From contig NZ_CP047048.1 of NCBI RefSeq assembly GCF_030408555.1, forward strand, positions 372,001 to 436,000: a stretch of DNA of 64,000 nucleotides. Reading direction: 5' to 3'. Of the stretch, positions 45,248 through 55,397 are shown piece by piece. Positions within the stretch are counted from its first letter, which is position 1. Every line of letters starts with the position of its first letter. The translations under genes and the position numbers were made by a program. The stretch comes from Corynebacterium aurimucosum (lineage in GTDB: Bacteria; Actinomycetota; Actinomycetes; Mycobacteriales; Mycobacteriaceae). The notes beneath the pieces are model-generated. The model worked only from the letters and a program-made list of their open reading frames with translations, was not told where the DNA came from and ran no database searches.

Positions 45248-46405
45248 TTAGCTGCTGTCGGGTGGTGGGTCCGGTGGTTGTTGTGGTGTTGTGTCTAGGG
45301 TTTGGACCGGTGATCCTTGGGCTGTGGCCTGTGCCTTTGCGGCTGCTTTCTCGGTGTTGAGTCTGGCTAGTGCTTCTTGGTATTCCGGCATTGCGGTTAT
45401 CGGTGCACCCCAGGGTGGGATGAAGCTAACCCCGGTGTTGAGTCGGTACATGTAGCCGCGTCCGGTAGGTCTTTGTGGGTCATCGTCGTTAATGCCGTTG
45501 TGGTAGGCGCACAGGAAGGTGAGGTTTTTGATGTTGGTAAAGCCACCTGCTTGCCAGGGGATGAGGTGGTGGACTTGGCAGTAATCGGCTGGTTTGTTGC
45601 AGCCTGGTCTTGAGCAGGTGTGGAATTCCGCGTGCAGGCTAAGGCGTTGGTTGAGGTTTGCTCCGCGCGATAGGCGCCAGGTGTTGATGGGCCCGTCAAG
45701 AGGGTGGACGAGGGTGGCGTAGCCTATTTCGGCAAACGTGTGGGTGAGAAACTCTGCGCCTGTCATGCGCGCGCCGTTAGTCAGGTTGAGCTCTATTTCA
45801 TCACCCTCGCCGCTGATGATCTGGTCCAACTCATTTAATGTGACGATGACTTGGGTGCGCACCGCGGGTGTGGATCCAGTGCCTTCTTTGAAGAAGACGT
45901 CATTGGCGGCTTGAAGGAGGTCGGTGGTGTTGGTGGATTCTAAGACTGCGCGCATGTTGGCAATCGTGGTGGCATCGTCAGTAATGGAAAGGGTGTTGGG
46001 GCCTTGTTCCCGGTAGGTGATGCGTACGCCTGGTTTGGCGGTTCTTTTAGCACGCAGTTCTTTAAGTCGTGCGGCGGCAACATGTGGGATGCGGTGTGCG
46101 GGTGTGGCGGCGAGTTTTGCGCGGAGGTTCCAGGCATCCAGGGTCTTTTTCACGCGTGCGGTGTAGGTTTCAATCAGTGTGAGGGTGCCAAGGCTGTGTT
46201 TCTGGGCGAGTGCTGCGTGGCGGGCTTTGCGTTGTTTGCCGCTAAAGCGGGTGGGACCGAAGTACACCTGGTGTAGGCCGGCAAGCTCGGTGGCATCAGA
46301 GGCATCCGCGCCGAGCGCGCGGAGCTCATCGGGTGAGCCAGGTGCATGCTCCACCAGTGCAATCCCCGAGTTGCGAAGGCGGAGATAGGTTTCGATATCC
46401 CCCAT
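45248..46405 (-). CDS. DUF222 / 13E12-type HNH endonuclease-like protein
   Basis: A 385-residue protein: an N-terminal DUF222-like helical region (about 1-230) and a C-terminal HNH domain with CSRPGCNKPADYCQVHHLIPW and GFTNIKNLTFLCAYHN, including two Cys that may bind zinc and the catalytic HH. This is the 13E12 repeat family common in actinobacteria; its role is unknown and copies are often numerous. The tail is Pro/Gln-rich. There is no ribosome-binding site; TAGTCT eight bases before the ATG suggests a leaderless start at 46405 (GTG at 46411 is the alternative). Confidence 0.85.
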   Translation of the reverse strand: MGDIETYLRLRNSGIALVEHAPGSPDELRALGADASDATELAGLHQVYFGPTRFSGKQRKARHAALAQKHSLGTLTLIETYTARVKKTLDAWNLRAKLAATPAHRIPHVAAARLKELRAKRTAKPGVRITYREQGPNTLSITDDATTIANMRAVLESTNTTDLLQAANDVFFKEGTGSTPAVRTQVIVTLNELDQIISGEGDEIELNLTNGARMTGAEFLTHTFAEIGYATLVHPLDGPINTWRLSRGANLNQRLSLHAEFHTCSRPGCNKPADYCQVHHLIPWQAGGFTNIKNLTFLCAYHNGINDDDPQRPTGRGYMYRLNTGVSFIPPWGAPITAMPEYQEALARLNTEKAAAKAQATAQGSPVQTLDTTPQQPPDPPPDSS

Positions 46406-46492
46406 GAGCACAGAGACTAAAACAGCACCAGCAACCCCGCAACCGGAGGAGCAAACGCCGAGCTCAGTGGCGGCTTATGAGCAAGAGAAATG

Positions 46493-47059
46493 CTATGTGG
46501 CCGCGTTGCGGACCTTCGTGAAGTGAACCTTGTACCGCGTATCCACATCCACGTCCGGGAAGGCCGCGCGGAAGTCGCGGTCATTGACCTCAATGGCATC
46601 CTTGATGCGCAGCAGCGGGGTATCGGGATCTGCCAGCACGTCATACTGCAACGTCGGCCGCGAGCGGTCGTAGGCCACCAGCCGCGATACCTTCTCCACG
46701 CCCTCAATGTCAGCGAGAGTATCCGCTACCGCCCCTGCAATCGCGGGCATCTCCGTCTTAATCGCACCCTCCTCATTCGATTCCTCCGAGGGCATCGAAT
46801 TAAAGCGATGATGGCGCAGGTTGCTTATCACCAGCCACAGGCCGGTGAGGGCACAGATGATCGTCGCCAAGCCCAGCGCAAAAGGCCACCAAGACTGCCC
46901 AGGCAGACCCGCCCACGTGTCGTGGTCCACCCACGAGGCCAAGTACGTAGCGAAAGACACGTCGAAGTGGATGAGGATCGGCCACACCCCCAAGGCAATA
47001 AGCAGGATTCCCAGTATGGCCAAAAGCGCACGGTCCACACCGGCAAGCTTCTTAGACAT
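46493..47059 (-). CDS. AmaP-like membrane anchor of the Asp23 operon
   Basis: A 188-residue protein with two transmembrane helices (about residues 11-33 and 58-80) and a C-terminal Asp23-like soluble domain (IEGVEKVSRLVAYDRSRP). AmaP in Gram-positives anchors Asp23 at the membrane. ATG at 47059 overlaps the previous gene by 8 bases. Last gene of the six-gene envelope-stress cluster. Confidence 0.7.
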   Translation of the reverse strand: MSKKLAGVDRALLAILGILLIALGVWPILIHFDVSFATYLASWVDHDTWAGLPGQSWWPFALGLATIICALTGLWLVISNLRHHRFNSMPSEESNEEGAIKTEMPAIAGAVADTLADIEGVEKVSRLVAYDRSRPTLQYDVLADPDTPLLRIKDAIEVNDRDFRAAFPDVDVDTRYKVHFTKVRNAAT

Positions 47060-47630
47060 TGGCGATGTCCTCCTGTTCATTCTCAATCACCACGGTAACC
47101 TCCGGGGCTGGCGTGATAGCCGCCAGCGCCGCCGTCACCGCTTCAGTCACGCGCTCCTTAAGCTGCGCATCATCGGCATCGCCCGTGGCCGTGACCGTGA
47201 TACGGGAGCGCTCCTTGGTGATCTTGGCCCGACTCCGCGCCGCCGTCGTTCCCGGCACCCGACGCGCCGTTGCCGACGCCACCCGCGCAATATCCACCGC
47301 GCGCAGCCACATCGACGCATCCTCGGAGCCAATCCGCACGTGCGTTGTCTTCCGCGGCGCACACGCCGCCCACAACAGAATCAACCCGACGAAGATCGCC
47401 ACGCCCCCGGCCACAAGCATCCATGTATGGATCTCCGGCGAGGACATCACGTCGATGAAGGGCTGCAGCCACGAGGTTGCGCCCTCGTTGGCACCTGCCA
47501 CCCAGGCCTCACGCCCCACGACGACGGCGGCCGCGAGCAGCAGGATGCCCACGATGATGGTCCACCCCCGCGCCGGTGGGGAGGCTTTCGGGCGTTGGCC
47601 AAAGCCAGCGGGCAGCGAGTTCTCACTCAT
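47052..47630 (-). CDS. DUF6286-like membrane protein of the Asp23 operon
   Basis: A 192-residue protein with a proline-rich cytoplasmic start, two transmembrane helices (about 23-42 and 70-92) and a C-terminal Asp23-like alpha/beta domain (RITVTATGDADDAQLKERV). The family occurs in actinobacterial Asp23 clusters; function unknown. It overlaps both neighbours by 8 bases. Confidence 0.65.
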   Translation of the reverse strand: MSENSLPAGFGQRPKASPPARGWTIIVGILLLAAAVVVGREAWVAGANEGATSWLQPFIDVMSSPEIHTWMLVAGGVAIFVGLILLWAACAPRKTTHVRIGSEDASMWLRAVDIARVASATARRVPGTTAARSRAKITKERSRITVTATGDADDAQLKERVTEAVTAALAAITPAPEVTVVIENEQEDIANV

Positions 47631-48525
47631 GATGACCTCCTTCGCGGATGGTGATGGCGCGCAGCGGCACCGGACGTGGAACGTCTACCCGGCGTGTGAA
47701 CTCGGCCGAGGGCCGAATCGCAATTGGGCGAAGCTGAAGCGGCTTGGCATGCGGGACGCGAAGCGGAGAAGTGTGCGGAAGGTCCACGCCGCGCGGTTCA
47801 ACCGGGCGGGGCACTTCGACGTGGCGCAGCGCGAACTCCCGTGGCGCAGGCACCGAGCGGACCTGTACCGGCGCAGGATCCGTGACTGCGCGCAGCGGCT
47901 GCGGTTCGGGCGTGTGGATGGGGCGCAGCTTGTCGTAGCGATTCTCGCCGGGGCCGAAACCTTCCGTGCGCACCTTAACGTCCGCAGGCTTGCCGACGCC
48001 CCTCACCCGCACCGCCTCCGGCACCCTCACCGTGCGTACAGGGACCGGCGCCGGGGTCGACACTTGGCGCACCGCGGCGCGCTGGCTTACGTCCACCGGC
48101 TTCACAGCGCGCTCCGGAACAATCGCCGGAATCTGCGCCGACAGTGGCGCGCGTGTCTCGACCGCCGGCGCGGTTGTGCGCTCGCCTGGGACCGCACCGC
48201 CCACCGTTACGTTGACGCGAGTGGTGCGAAAACCTGTGAAATCGCGGACTGCCTCCCGGATTGCCGTGCGAACTGCCTTCGCCACCTCGGTGACGGGGGA
48301 GGGCCAGTACACAGCGATGTCGACATCCACCGCCACCATCTGCGTATCCGGATCCATTTGCGCCATCACGCGCGGAAAGGCGCGGCCGGCGAGGCCGGCT
48401 AATTTGGCGTCGACAGCCGCGGTCCCCGGCACGCTCGCAATGGCGGCGTTAATGACCTTCTCCATCGCGCGCAGGGAAAAGCGGGTTCGCCCGAAGAGGG
48501 CGACCCCGGTTGATTCGGTGCTCAC
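47623..48525 (-). CDS. Asp23/Gls24 protein with long Pro/Val/Arg repeat tail
   Basis: A 300-residue protein. The first ~110 residues are an Asp23/Gls24 domain (AAIASVPGTAAVDAKLAG, then VAVDVDIAVYWPSPVTEVAK). The remaining ~190 residues are low-complexity, made of short R/P/V steps such as PVPVRTVRVPEAVRVRGV, APVQVRSVPAP and RPVPLRAITIRE. This tail is strongly basic and unlike normal Asp23. It starts with GTG, overlapping the DUF2273 stop by one base. Confidence 0.8.
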   Translation of the reverse strand: MSTESTGVALFGRTRFSLRAMEKVINAAIASVPGTAAVDAKLAGLAGRAFPRVMAQMDPDTQMVAVDVDIAVYWPSPVTEVAKAVRTAIREAVRDFTGFRTTRVNVTVGGAVPGERTTAPAVETRAPLSAQIPAIVPERAVKPVDVSQRAAVRQVSTPAPVPVRTVRVPEAVRVRGVGKPADVKVRTEGFGPGENRYDKLRPIHTPEPQPLRAVTDPAPVQVRSVPAPREFALRHVEVPRPVEPRGVDLPHTSPLRVPHAKPLQLRPIAIRPSAEFTRRVDVPRPVPLRAITIREGGHHE

Positions 48526-48719
48526 TAGCCTCGGCCTCTATCCTGGCCGACCACGCCCTTCCACACCGCGGTGAGGTCAATGCGGCCGTCGAAATGCGCG
48601 CCGATGACGCCGCCGACCGCGGCAAGCAAGACCGCGAGGGCGACGTACCACACGCCGAGGTAGATGAAAAAGGCCAGAACCAAGCCGGCGATCACGCCGA
48701 GGGAGGTGTAGTTCTTCAT
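48525..48719 (-). CDS. DUF2273 small membrane protein
   Basis: A 64-residue protein with two hydrophobic segments (about residues 7-24 and 25-45) and the family-like LLAAVGGVIGAHFDGRIDL. DUF2273 proteins are regular partners of Asp23 and AmaP and probably form part of the membrane anchor. Confidence 0.8.
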   Translation of the reverse strand: MKNYTSLGVIAGLVLAFFIYLGVWYVALAVLLAAVGGVIGAHFDGRIDLTAVWKGVVGQDRGRG

Positions 48720-48751
48720 GGTTTTCCTTTAGTTCTGTATGTCGGTTCCTT

Positions 48752-49057
48752 TTAGACCGCGTCGTCGAAGACCACGTCTACGCGGCGCACTGCGGGCCAG
48801 GTGGCGCGGACGGTGGTGCGGGTGACGTCGCCAAGCTCGGCGAGTGGCACGCCTGCGCTGACATCAACGACAATGTGCAGCTCCAGGTGCGTGTCATCCT
48901 GCGGGCTGGGGCGGCGGATGCCGTGCACGCGCTCACCAGGAAAGAGCAGCGCGACCTCCCCGAACCGGCCGGGCGAAAGCTTGGCGACGCCCCTCAGATC
49001 CGTCACCGCCGCCGCTATGGACGTGGCAAGGGGGAGGGTGAGCTCGGCAGAGGTCAC
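48752..49057 (-). CDS. Short Asp23/Gls24-like protein
   Basis: A 101-residue single Asp23-like domain: SIAAAVTDLRGVAKLSPG, LELHIVVDVSAGVPLAEL and a C-terminal RRVDVVFDD strand. It starts with GTG one base after the stop of the first Asp23 gene, so the two are coupled. Confidence 0.75.
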   Translation of the reverse strand: MTSAELTLPLATSIAAAVTDLRGVAKLSPGRFGEVALLFPGERVHGIRRPSPQDDTHLELHIVVDVSAGVPLAELGDVTRTTVRATWPAVRRVDVVFDDAV

Positions 49058-49058
49058 G

Positions 49059-49556
49059 TTATGCCTGGCCCTGGGTAACCGCCGGAGTTGCCTCGGTGGA
49101 CTCGTCCTCTTCGCGCGGCAGCTTGACGTCGTGGACGACGACGTCGACGCGATCGACGGACAGGCCGGTCATGCGCTCGACCGCATTCATGATGTTGCGG
49201 CGGATGGCTTCGGCGAGCTCGTGGATGGCCACGCCGTACTCGGCGATGATGGCGATATCAATGGAAGCGGTGCCGTTGTTCACCTCGACGCTCACGCCCT
49301 GGCGGACGTCCTCGGAAGCGCCGAAGGATTCGCGGATGGAGCCCATCATGCGGGCGCCACCGCCGCCGAGGGCAGCGACGCCGGAAACCTCGCGGGCGGC
49401 GATGCCGGCGATCTTGGACACAACGACATCATCGATGCGGGTGGTGCCGAAATCGGTCTCCAGGTTCTTGTTGCGCTCCGGGGCAGGGGCCGGGGTGGTG
49501 TCGTTCGCCGGGGCGGTCTGCTCGGCGACGTCCTTGGGGGTGGTGTTCTCAGCCAT
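49059..49556 (-). CDS. Asp23/Gls24 envelope-stress protein
   Basis: A 165-residue Asp23/Gls24 protein and first gene of the six-gene cluster. A Thr/Pro/Ala-rich start precedes the domain: VVVSKIAGIAAREVSGVAAL, then VSVEVNNGTASIDIAIIAEY and VERMTGLSVDRVDVVVHDV. In Staphylococcus Asp23 is abundant at the membrane and its loss triggers cell-wall stress. ATG at 49556 has GAGAGGGAT upstream. Confidence 0.9.
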   Translation of the reverse strand: MAENTTPKDVAEQTAPANDTTPAPAPERNKNLETDFGTTRIDDVVVSKIAGIAAREVSGVAALGGGGARMMGSIRESFGASEDVRQGVSVEVNNGTASIDIAIIAEYGVAIHELAEAIRRNIMNAVERMTGLSVDRVDVVVHDVKLPREEDESTEATPAVTQGQA

Positions 49557-50204
49557 GGTGGATCCCTCTCATTGTGTAGTTGATGTAGGTATGTATCTAC
49601 GTCACGAGCTTAACCGCGAACGCGGTCCGCGGGGCGGCGGAGAGTCAATCCTTGGCCAAAACGTGATGTTACCCACTGTTTCCGCAGGAGTTTGGAAAAC
49701 GCGAGGTTACGTGCTTAAATACAGGGGTTGCTTTAACACAGCGACGTAACCACAGGCTTCAGCTTGTAGGGCGTTGTTGCTGGTAAGGCGAACATGACAC
49801 CTTTGTTGTGGGGTTCTTTTAGAACTACACGCGAAGGTCATCCGATCGGGCTAGGTCCGCGCTTGAGCAGAGACAATCCCGAGAAGATGGACCGGAGAAG
49901 GGGCATGGCAAATAAACAGCGGCAGTATATGAATAAGACTTTGGTTGCGGATCATTGAGATCTAACGCCCCAGTCTTCTTCCTATTTACTTTGACTACGG
50001 GTCTTGTACCCCGTCACGAGCACTGCACTCTGGGCTTTTGCCTTAAGTCACTCTCGTGGTCGTCATGACAGTCAGACAACTGGCGTTGAGCCATGGCTTC
50101 CAGCCCGGACAACGTTATAGAGAAATCGAGAAGCAATTTCCCACCGCTTCACGCCCCGGATACGCCGGGAATGTGAAAGTGGGGAAGCGAGGAAGAGGAT
50201 AAGC
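49557..50204. other. Intergenic region between the Asp23 and S10 operons
   Basis: About 650 bases holding two divergent promoter regions and the S10 leader. Seen in it: a possible 17-codon frame (49905-49958, listed separately) and a small hairpin ACGGG / CCCCGT near 49996-50013. The 3' end contains AGCGAGGAAGAGG before the rpsJ GTG. Nothing else convincing is seen. Confidence 0.5.
49905..49958 (+). CDS. Possible 17-residue small ORF before the S10 operon
   Basis: MANKQRQYMNKTLVADH, with GGAGAAGGGG directly ahead of the ATG, a better ribosome-binding site than many genes here. It lies ~250 bases before rpsJ. It may be a leader peptide or a chance frame; homologues were not checked. Confidence 0.3.
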   Translation: MANKQRQYMNKTLVADH

Positions 50205-50510
50205 GTGGCGGGACAAAAAATCCGCATTCGGCTGAAGGCCTACGACCACGAGGCCATCGACGCTTCTGCTAAGAAGATCGTCGAGACCGTTACCCGTACG
50301 GGTGCTCGTGTTGTCGGCCCGGTGCCGCTCCCAACCGAGAAGAACGTATACGCCGTTATTCGTTCTCCGCACAAGTACAAGGACTCTCGCGAGCACTTCG
50401 AGATGCGCACTCACAAGCGCCTCATCGACATTCTCGACCCGACCCCGAAGACCGTTGACGCCCTCATGCGCATCGACCTTCCGGCAAGCGTCGACGTGAA
50501 TATCCAGTAA
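50205..50510 (+). CDS. rpsJ: 30S ribosomal protein S10
   Basis: S10, 101 residues, also NusE in antitermination. Starts GTG; core [20 protein letters not shown] and the rRNA-binding loop [20 protein letters not shown] are complete. First gene of the S10 operon. Confidence 0.98.
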   Translation: MAGQKIRIRLKAYDHEAIDASAKKIVETVTRTGARVVGPVPLPTEKNVYAVIRSPHKYKDSREHFEMRTHKRLIDILDPTPKTVDALMRIDLPASVDVNIQ

Positions 50511-50545
50511 GCGATCGACACAACGTATTTGGTGGAGAACAAACA

Positions 50546-51202
50546 ATGAGTGAAAACGAGATCAAGGGAATTCTGGGCACCAAGCTCGGCATGACCCAGG
50601 TCTTCGACGAGGAGAACCGCGTTGTGCCGGTGACCGTCGTCGAGGCTGGCCCGTGCGTGGTTACCCAGATCCGTACGAAAGAAACCGATGGCTACAACGC
50701 CATCCAGATTGCCTTCGGCGAGAAGGACCCGCGCAAGGTCAACAAGCCTGCAACCGGTCACTTCAAGAAGGCTGGCGTGACCCCGCGCCGTTACGTCGCT
50801 GAGATCCGCATGGACGACACCTCCGCATACGAGGTCGGCCAGGAGGTCAAGGTGGACATCTTCGAGGGCGTGTCCTTCGTTGACGTTACCGGCACCACCA
50901 AGGGTCACGGCTACGCTGGCGCCATGAAGCGCCACGGCTTCGCAGGCCAGGGCGCTGCCCACGGTAACCAGGCTGCTCACCGCCGCGTTGGTGGCATTGG
51001 TGGCGCTTCGTTCCCGGGCCGCGTCTTCAAGGGTAAGCGCATGGCTGGCCGCATGGGCCAGGACCGCGTGACCACCCAGAACCTGAAGATTCAGAAGATT
51101 GATGCCGAGTCCAACCTGCTGCTCATCAAGGGTGCTATCCCGGGTGCGCGCGGTGGCCTCGTCACCGTTAAGACCGCAGTGAAGGGCGGTGCACACGCAT
51201 GA
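50546..51202 (+). CDS. rplC: 50S ribosomal protein L3
   Basis: L3, 218 residues, near the peptidyl transferase centre. [13 protein letters not shown] at the start and [21 protein letters not shown] (part) in the loop region are conserved. Overlaps rplD by 4 bases. Confidence 0.98.
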   Translation: MSENEIKGILGTKLGMTQVFDEENRVVPVTVVEAGPCVVTQIRTKETDGYNAIQIAFGEKDPRKVNKPATGHFKKAGVTPRRYVAEIRMDDTSAYEVGQEVKVDIFEGVSFVDVTGTTKGHGYAGAMKRHGFAGQGAAHGNQAAHRRVGGIGGASFPGRVFKGKRMAGRMGQDRVTTQNLKIQKIDAESNLLLIKGAIPGARGGLVTVKTAVKGGAHA

Positions 51203-51861
51203 GCAACCTCAAGCTAGACGTCCAGACCGCTGACGGTAAGACCAACGGCACCGTTGAGTTGCCGGCCGAGCTCTTTGACACCGAGGCATCCATTGCTTTG
51301 ATGCACCAGGTTGTCAACGCACAGCTCGCTGCTGCTCGTCAGGGTACCCACAAGACCAAGACTCGCGGCGAGGTCCGCGGCGGTGGTCGCAAGCCGTTCC
51401 GTCAGAAGGGCACCGGCCGCGCCCGCCAGGGCTCCATCCGTGCGCCTCACTACACCGGTGGTGGCACCGTGCACGGCCCGGTCCCGCGTGACTACTCCCA
51501 GCGCACCCCGAAGCGCATGATCAAGGCTGCTCTCTACGGCGCACTGTCTGACCGTGCACGTAACGAGCGCATCCACGTCATCGAGGAGCTCGTCCCGGGC
51601 CAGACCCCGTCCACCAAGCAGGCCAAGGCTTTCATCGAGCGCCTCACCGACCGCAAGAATGTTCTTCTGGTCATCGGCCGCGAGGACATCAATGCTCGCC
51701 GCAGCGCCAACAACCTGCCGAACGTCCAGATCCTGGACGCCGGCCAGCTGAACACCTATGACGTCCTCTACTCGGACGACGTTGTGTTCTCCGTTGAGGC
51801 CCTGCACACCTTCGTCGAGCGCGCTACCGGCGCCGCCGAGGAAGCTAAGGAGGAGAAGTAA
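51199..51861 (+). CDS. rplD: 50S ribosomal protein L4
   Basis: L4, 220 residues, lines the exit tunnel. The tunnel loop with [20 protein letters not shown] and [18 protein letters not shown] is intact, with no macrolide-resistance-type deletion seen. Overlaps rplW by one base. Confidence 0.98.
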   Translation: MSNLKLDVQTADGKTNGTVELPAELFDTEASIALMHQVVNAQLAAARQGTHKTKTRGEVRGGGRKPFRQKGTGRARQGSIRAPHYTGGGTVHGPVPRDYSQRTPKRMIKAALYGALSDRARNERIHVIEELVPGQTPSTKQAKAFIERLTDRKNVLLVIGREDINARRSANNLPNVQILDAGQLNTYDVLYSDDVVFSVEALHTFVERATGAAEEAKEEK

Positions 51862-52163
51862 TGGCTAAGCTCGCTAACCCGCGCGACGTCATCATCGCAC
51901 CGGTTGTGTCCGAGAAGTCCTACGGCCTGATGGAGCAGAACGTCTACACGTTCTACGTCTCCACGGACTCCAACAAGACCCAGATTAAAGATGCCGTCGA
52001 GCAGATCTTCGGCGTGAAGGTTGCTTCCGTGAACACCGTGAACCGTGCAGGCAAGCGCAAGCGCACCCGCACCGGCTACGGTCAGCGTAAGTCCACCAAG
52101 CGCGCCTACGTGACGCTCCGTGAAGGCAGCGACTCCATCGACGTCTTCGGCGCAGGCGCTTAA
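51861..52163 (+). CDS. rplW: 50S ribosomal protein L23
   Basis: L23, 100 residues, at the tunnel exit where SRP and trigger factor dock. [18 protein letters not shown] and the basic loop [20 protein letters not shown] are conserved. Confidence 0.97.
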   Translation: MAKLANPRDVIIAPVVSEKSYGLMEQNVYTFYVSTDSNKTQIKDAVEQIFGVKVASVNTVNRAGKRKRTRTGYGQRKSTKRAYVTLREGSDSIDVFGAGA

Positions 52164-52198
52164 GCCCCACCGAAGAGCCGAAAGGAAAAGGAAGAATT

Positions 52199-53035
52199 AT
52201 GGCTATTCGTAAGTACAAGCCGACAACTCCGGGTCGCCGCGCATCCTCCGTGTCCGAGTTCGAGGAAATCACTCGCTCGACCCCGGAGAAGTCCCTGCTG
52301 CGCCCGCTGAGCAAGACTGGTGGTCGTAACAACTACGGCCGCATCACCACCCGCCACATCGGCGGTGGCCACAAGCGCCGTTACCGTCTGATCGACTTCC
52401 GTCGTACCGACAAGGACGGCATCCCTGCAAAGGTCGCACACATCGAGTACGACCCGAACCGTACCGCCAACATCGCCCTGCTGCACTACGCAGACGGCGA
52501 GAAGCGCTACATCATCGCCCCGAAGGGCCTGAAGCAGGGCACCATCGTTGAGGCTGGTCCGAACGCAGATATCAAGGTTGGCAACAACTTGCCGCTGCGT
52601 AACATCCCGACTGGTACCACCATCCACGCTGTGGAGCTCAAGCCGGGCGCTGGCGCGAAGCTGGCCCGCTCCGCTGGTGCCTCCATCCAGCTGCTGGGTA
52701 AGGAAGGCAAGTACGCCATCCTGCGTATGCCGTCCTCCGAGATCCGTCGCGTCGACATCCGTTGCCGCGCCACCGTCGGTGAGGTTGGCAACGCTGACCA
52801 GATGAACATCCGTTGGGGCAAGGCCGGCCGTATGCGCTGGAAGGGCGTCCGCCCGACCGTCCGCGGTGTCGTTATGAACCCGGTTGACCACCCGCACGGT
52901 GGTGGTGAGGGTAAGACCTCGGGTGGTCGCCACCCGGTGTCGCCGTGGGGCCACAAGGAAGGCCGCACCCGCAACCCGAACCGTTACTCGAACAACATGA
53001 TCGTGCGCCGTCGTCGCCCGAACAAGAAGCGCTAA
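52199..53035 (+). CDS. rplB: 50S ribosomal protein L2
   Basis: L2, 278 residues, needed for subunit joining and peptidyl transfer. The C-terminal [20 protein letters not shown] with its key His is present, as is [20 protein letters not shown]. Confidence 0.98.
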   Translation: MAIRKYKPTTPGRRASSVSEFEEITRSTPEKSLLRPLSKTGGRNNYGRITTRHIGGGHKRRYRLIDFRRTDKDGIPAKVAHIEYDPNRTANIALLHYADGEKRYIIAPKGLKQGTIVEAGPNADIKVGNNLPLRNIPTGTTIHAVELKPGAGAKLARSAGASIQLLGKEGKYAILRMPSSEIRRVDIRCRATVGEVGNADQMNIRWGKAGRMRWKGVRPTVRGVVMNPVDHPHGGGEGKTSGGRHPVSPWGHKEGRTRNPNRYSNNMIVRRRRPNKKR

Positions 53036-53048
53036 GAGGAGGTAAACA

Positions 53049-53327
53049 ATGCCACGCAGCCTTAAGAAGGGCCCGTTCGTCGATGAGCACCTCCTCAACA
53101 AGGTTGATGCTCAGAACGAGGCCGGCACCAAGCAGGTCATCAAGACCTGGTCTCGCCGCTCCACCATTCTGCCCGACTTCATCGGTCACACCTTCGCCGT
53201 CCACGACGGCCGCAAGCATGTGCCGGTGTTCGTCGAGGACTCCATGGTTGGTCACAAGCTCGGTGAGTTCGCACCCACCAAGACCTTTAAGGGTCACGTC
53301 AAGGACGACAAGAAGGGACGTCGATAA
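53049..53327 (+). CDS. rpsS: 30S ribosomal protein S19
   Basis: S19, 92 residues, in the head of the small subunit with S13. [19 protein letters not shown] and [20 protein letters not shown] are conserved. Preceded by a strong AGAGGAGG. Confidence 0.98.
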   Translation: MPRSLKKGPFVDEHLLNKVDAQNEAGTKQVIKTWSRRSTILPDFIGHTFAVHDGRKHVPVFVEDSMVGHKLGEFAPTKTFKGHVKDDKKGRR

Positions 53328-53330
53328 GCG

Positions 53331-53693
53331 ATGAGTGACACCATCACCTCCGCATCCGCAACGGCTCGCTACGTCCGCGTTACCCCGATGAAGGCACGCC
53401 GCGTCATCGACTTGGTCCGCGGTAAGTCCGTAGCCGAGGCACTTGCAATCCTGAAGTACGCTCCGCAGGGCGCCGCTGAGCCGGTTGCCAAGGTTGTTGC
53501 ATCCGCAGCTGCCAACGCTGAGAACAACTTCGGTCTGGACCCGCGCACCCTGGTCATCTCCGAGGCTTATGCCAACGAGGGTCCGACCATGCGTCGTTTC
53601 CAGCCGCGCGCACAGGGCCGCGCATTCATGATTCGTAAGCGCACCAGCCACATCACCGTGGTTGTCGAGAGCCAGAAGGAAGGGGCCAAGTAA
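53331..53693 (+). CDS. rplV: 50S ribosomal protein L22
   Basis: L22, 120 residues, a tunnel-wall protein. [20 protein letters not shown] and the tunnel hairpin [19 protein letters not shown] are intact. Overlaps rpsC by one base (TAATG). Confidence 0.98.
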   Translation: MSDTITSASATARYVRVTPMKARRVIDLVRGKSVAEALAILKYAPQGAAEPVAKVVASAAANAENNFGLDPRTLVISEAYANEGPTMRRFQPRAQGRAFMIRKRTSHITVVVESQKEGAK

Positions 53694-54439
53694 TGGGCCA
53701 GAAGATCCATCCTCACGGCCTACGTTTGGGCATCACTTCCGACTGGAAGACCCACTGGTACGCCGATAAGGACTACGCAAACTACGTAGCCGAAGACATC
53801 AAGATCCGCGAGTACCTGGAGAAGGGCCTCGACCGCGCCGGCATCGCCGACGTCGTCATCGAGCGCACCCGCGACCGCGTCCGCGTGGACATTCACACCG
53901 CCCGCCCGGGCATCGTGATTGGCCGCCGCGGCGCTGAGGCTGACCGCATTCGCCGCGAGCTGGAGAAGCTCACCGGCAAGATGGTTGCCCTCAACATCCT
54001 CGAGGTCAAGCAGGTCGACGCCAACGCCACCCTGGTGGCACAGTCTGTCGCTGAGCAGCTGGTCAACCGCGTGGCTTTCCGCCGCGCAATGCGCAAGGCC
54101 ATCCAGTCCGCTATGCGCCAGCCGCAGGTTAAGGGTATTAAGATCCTCCTGTCTGGTCGTCTGGGCGGCGCTGAGATGTCCCGCACCGAGCGCTACCACG
54201 AGGGTCGCGTTCCGCTGCACACCCTTCGCGCCGAAATCGACTACGGCACCGCAGAGGCCCACACCACCTTCGGCCGCATCGGCATCAAGGTGTGGATCTA
54301 CAAGGGTGACGTTGTCGGTGGCGTCCGCGAGTCCGAACTGAACGCTCCGGCGCAGGGCCGTGGCCGCGGTGACCGCAACGGTCGTCCGCGTCGTGGTGGC
54401 CAGCGTCGCCAGCGCGCACAGCAGAAGCAGGAGGGCTAA
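53693..54439 (+). CDS. rpsC: 30S ribosomal protein S3
   Basis: S3, 248 residues, at the mRNA entry site. [19 protein letters not shown], the KH-domain loop [18 protein letters not shown] and a basic Arg/Gly-rich tail (about residues 218-248) are visible. Confidence 0.98.
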   Translation: MGQKIHPHGLRLGITSDWKTHWYADKDYANYVAEDIKIREYLEKGLDRAGIADVVIERTRDRVRVDIHTARPGIVIGRRGAEADRIRRELEKLTGKMVALNILEVKQVDANATLVAQSVAEQLVNRVAFRRAMRKAIQSAMRQPQVKGIKILLSGRLGGAEMSRTERYHEGRVPLHTLRAEIDYGTAEAHTTFGRIGIKVWIYKGDVVGGVRESELNAPAQGRGRGDRNGRPRRGGQRRQRAQQKQEG

Positions 54440-54442
54440 TCC

Positions 54443-54859
54443 ATGCTGATTCCTAAGCGCGTCAAGTACCGTCGCCAGCACCGCCCGACCCGCTCGGGTG
54501 TGTCCAAGGGCGGTAACCGCATCAACTTCGGTGACTACGCTATCCAGGCTCTCGAGCCGGCGTACATCACCAACCGCCAGATTGAGGCCGCACGTATTGC
54601 CATCAACCGCCACGTCAAGCGTGGTGGCAAGGTGTGGATCAACATCTTCCCGGACCGCCCCCTGACCCAGAAGCCGCTCGGCGTGCGTATGGGTTCCGGT
54701 AAGGGTTCCGTCGAGAAGTGGGTTGCCAACGTTAAGCCGGGCCGCATCCTCTTCGAGATGACCTACCCGAACGAAGCTACCGCCATCGAGGCTCTGCGCC
54801 GCGCTGGCCAGAAGCTTCCGTGCAAGGTCCGTATCATCAAGAAGGAGGACCAGTTCTAA
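54443..54859 (+). CDS. rplP: 50S ribosomal protein L16
   Basis: L16, 138 residues, near the A site. [19 protein letters not shown] and [19 protein letters not shown] are conserved. Overlaps rpmC by one base. Confidence 0.98.
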   Translation: MLIPKRVKYRRQHRPTRSGVSKGGNRINFGDYAIQALEPAYITNRQIEAARIAINRHVKRGGKVWINIFPDRPLTQKPLGVRMGSGKGSVEKWVANVKPGRILFEMTYPNEATAIEALRRAGQKLPCKVRIIKKEDQF

Positions 54860-55089
54860 TGGCTACCGGTACCCCCGCCCACGAGTTCCGTGAGCTCGAC
54901 AACGCTGAGCTGGAAAACCGCCTGAAAGATGCGAAGGAAGAGCTCTTCAACCTTCGCTTCCAGAAGGCCACTGGCCAGCTGACCAACAACCGCCGCATCG
55001 GCACGGTTAAGCGCGACATCGCCCGCATCTACACCGTTCTGCGCGAGCGTGAGCTGGGCCTGTCCGTTGCTCCGGGAGCTGAGGCTTAA
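54859..55089 (+). CDS. rpmC: 50S ribosomal protein L29
   Basis: L29, 76 residues, two-helix protein at the tunnel exit. [20 protein letters not shown] and [20 protein letters not shown] are typical. ATG at 54859 (TAATG with the rplP stop); longer starts lie inside rplP. Confidence 0.96.
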   Translation: MATGTPAHEFRELDNAELENRLKDAKEELFNLRFQKATGQLTNNRRIGTVKRDIARIYTVLRERELGLSVAPGAEA

Positions 55090-55091
55090 TC

Positions 55092-55373
55092 ATGAGTGAG
55101 GCAAACGTGAACACTAAGAAGGAAAAGGGCGCTCGCAAGACCCGCACCGGCATCGTTGTCTCCGACAAGATGAATAAGACCATCGTTGTCGAGCTCGAGG
55201 ACCGCAAGCAGCACGCCCTCTACGGCAAGATTATGCGCACTAACAAGAAGGTTAAGGCGCACGACGAGAACGAGACCGCCGGCATCGGCGACCGCGTTCT
55301 CATCGCCGAGACTCGCCCGCTGTCCAAGGACAAGCACTTCCGTCTCGTCGAGATCGTGGAGAAGGCTAAGTAA
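55092..55373 (+). CDS. rpsQ: 30S ribosomal protein S17
   Basis: S17, 93 residues, OB-fold 16S rRNA binder. [20 protein letters not shown] and [20 protein letters not shown] are conserved. Last gene of this block; a strong terminator follows, so rplN and later genes are elsewhere, as in C. glutamicum. Confidence 0.97.
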   Translation: MSEANVNTKKEKGARKTRTGIVVSDKMNKTIVVELEDRKQHALYGKIMRTNKKVKAHDENETAGIGDRVLIAETRPLSKDKHFRLVEIVEKAK

Positions 55374-55397
55374 TATCTAGCCCTTCTCGATGACAAT

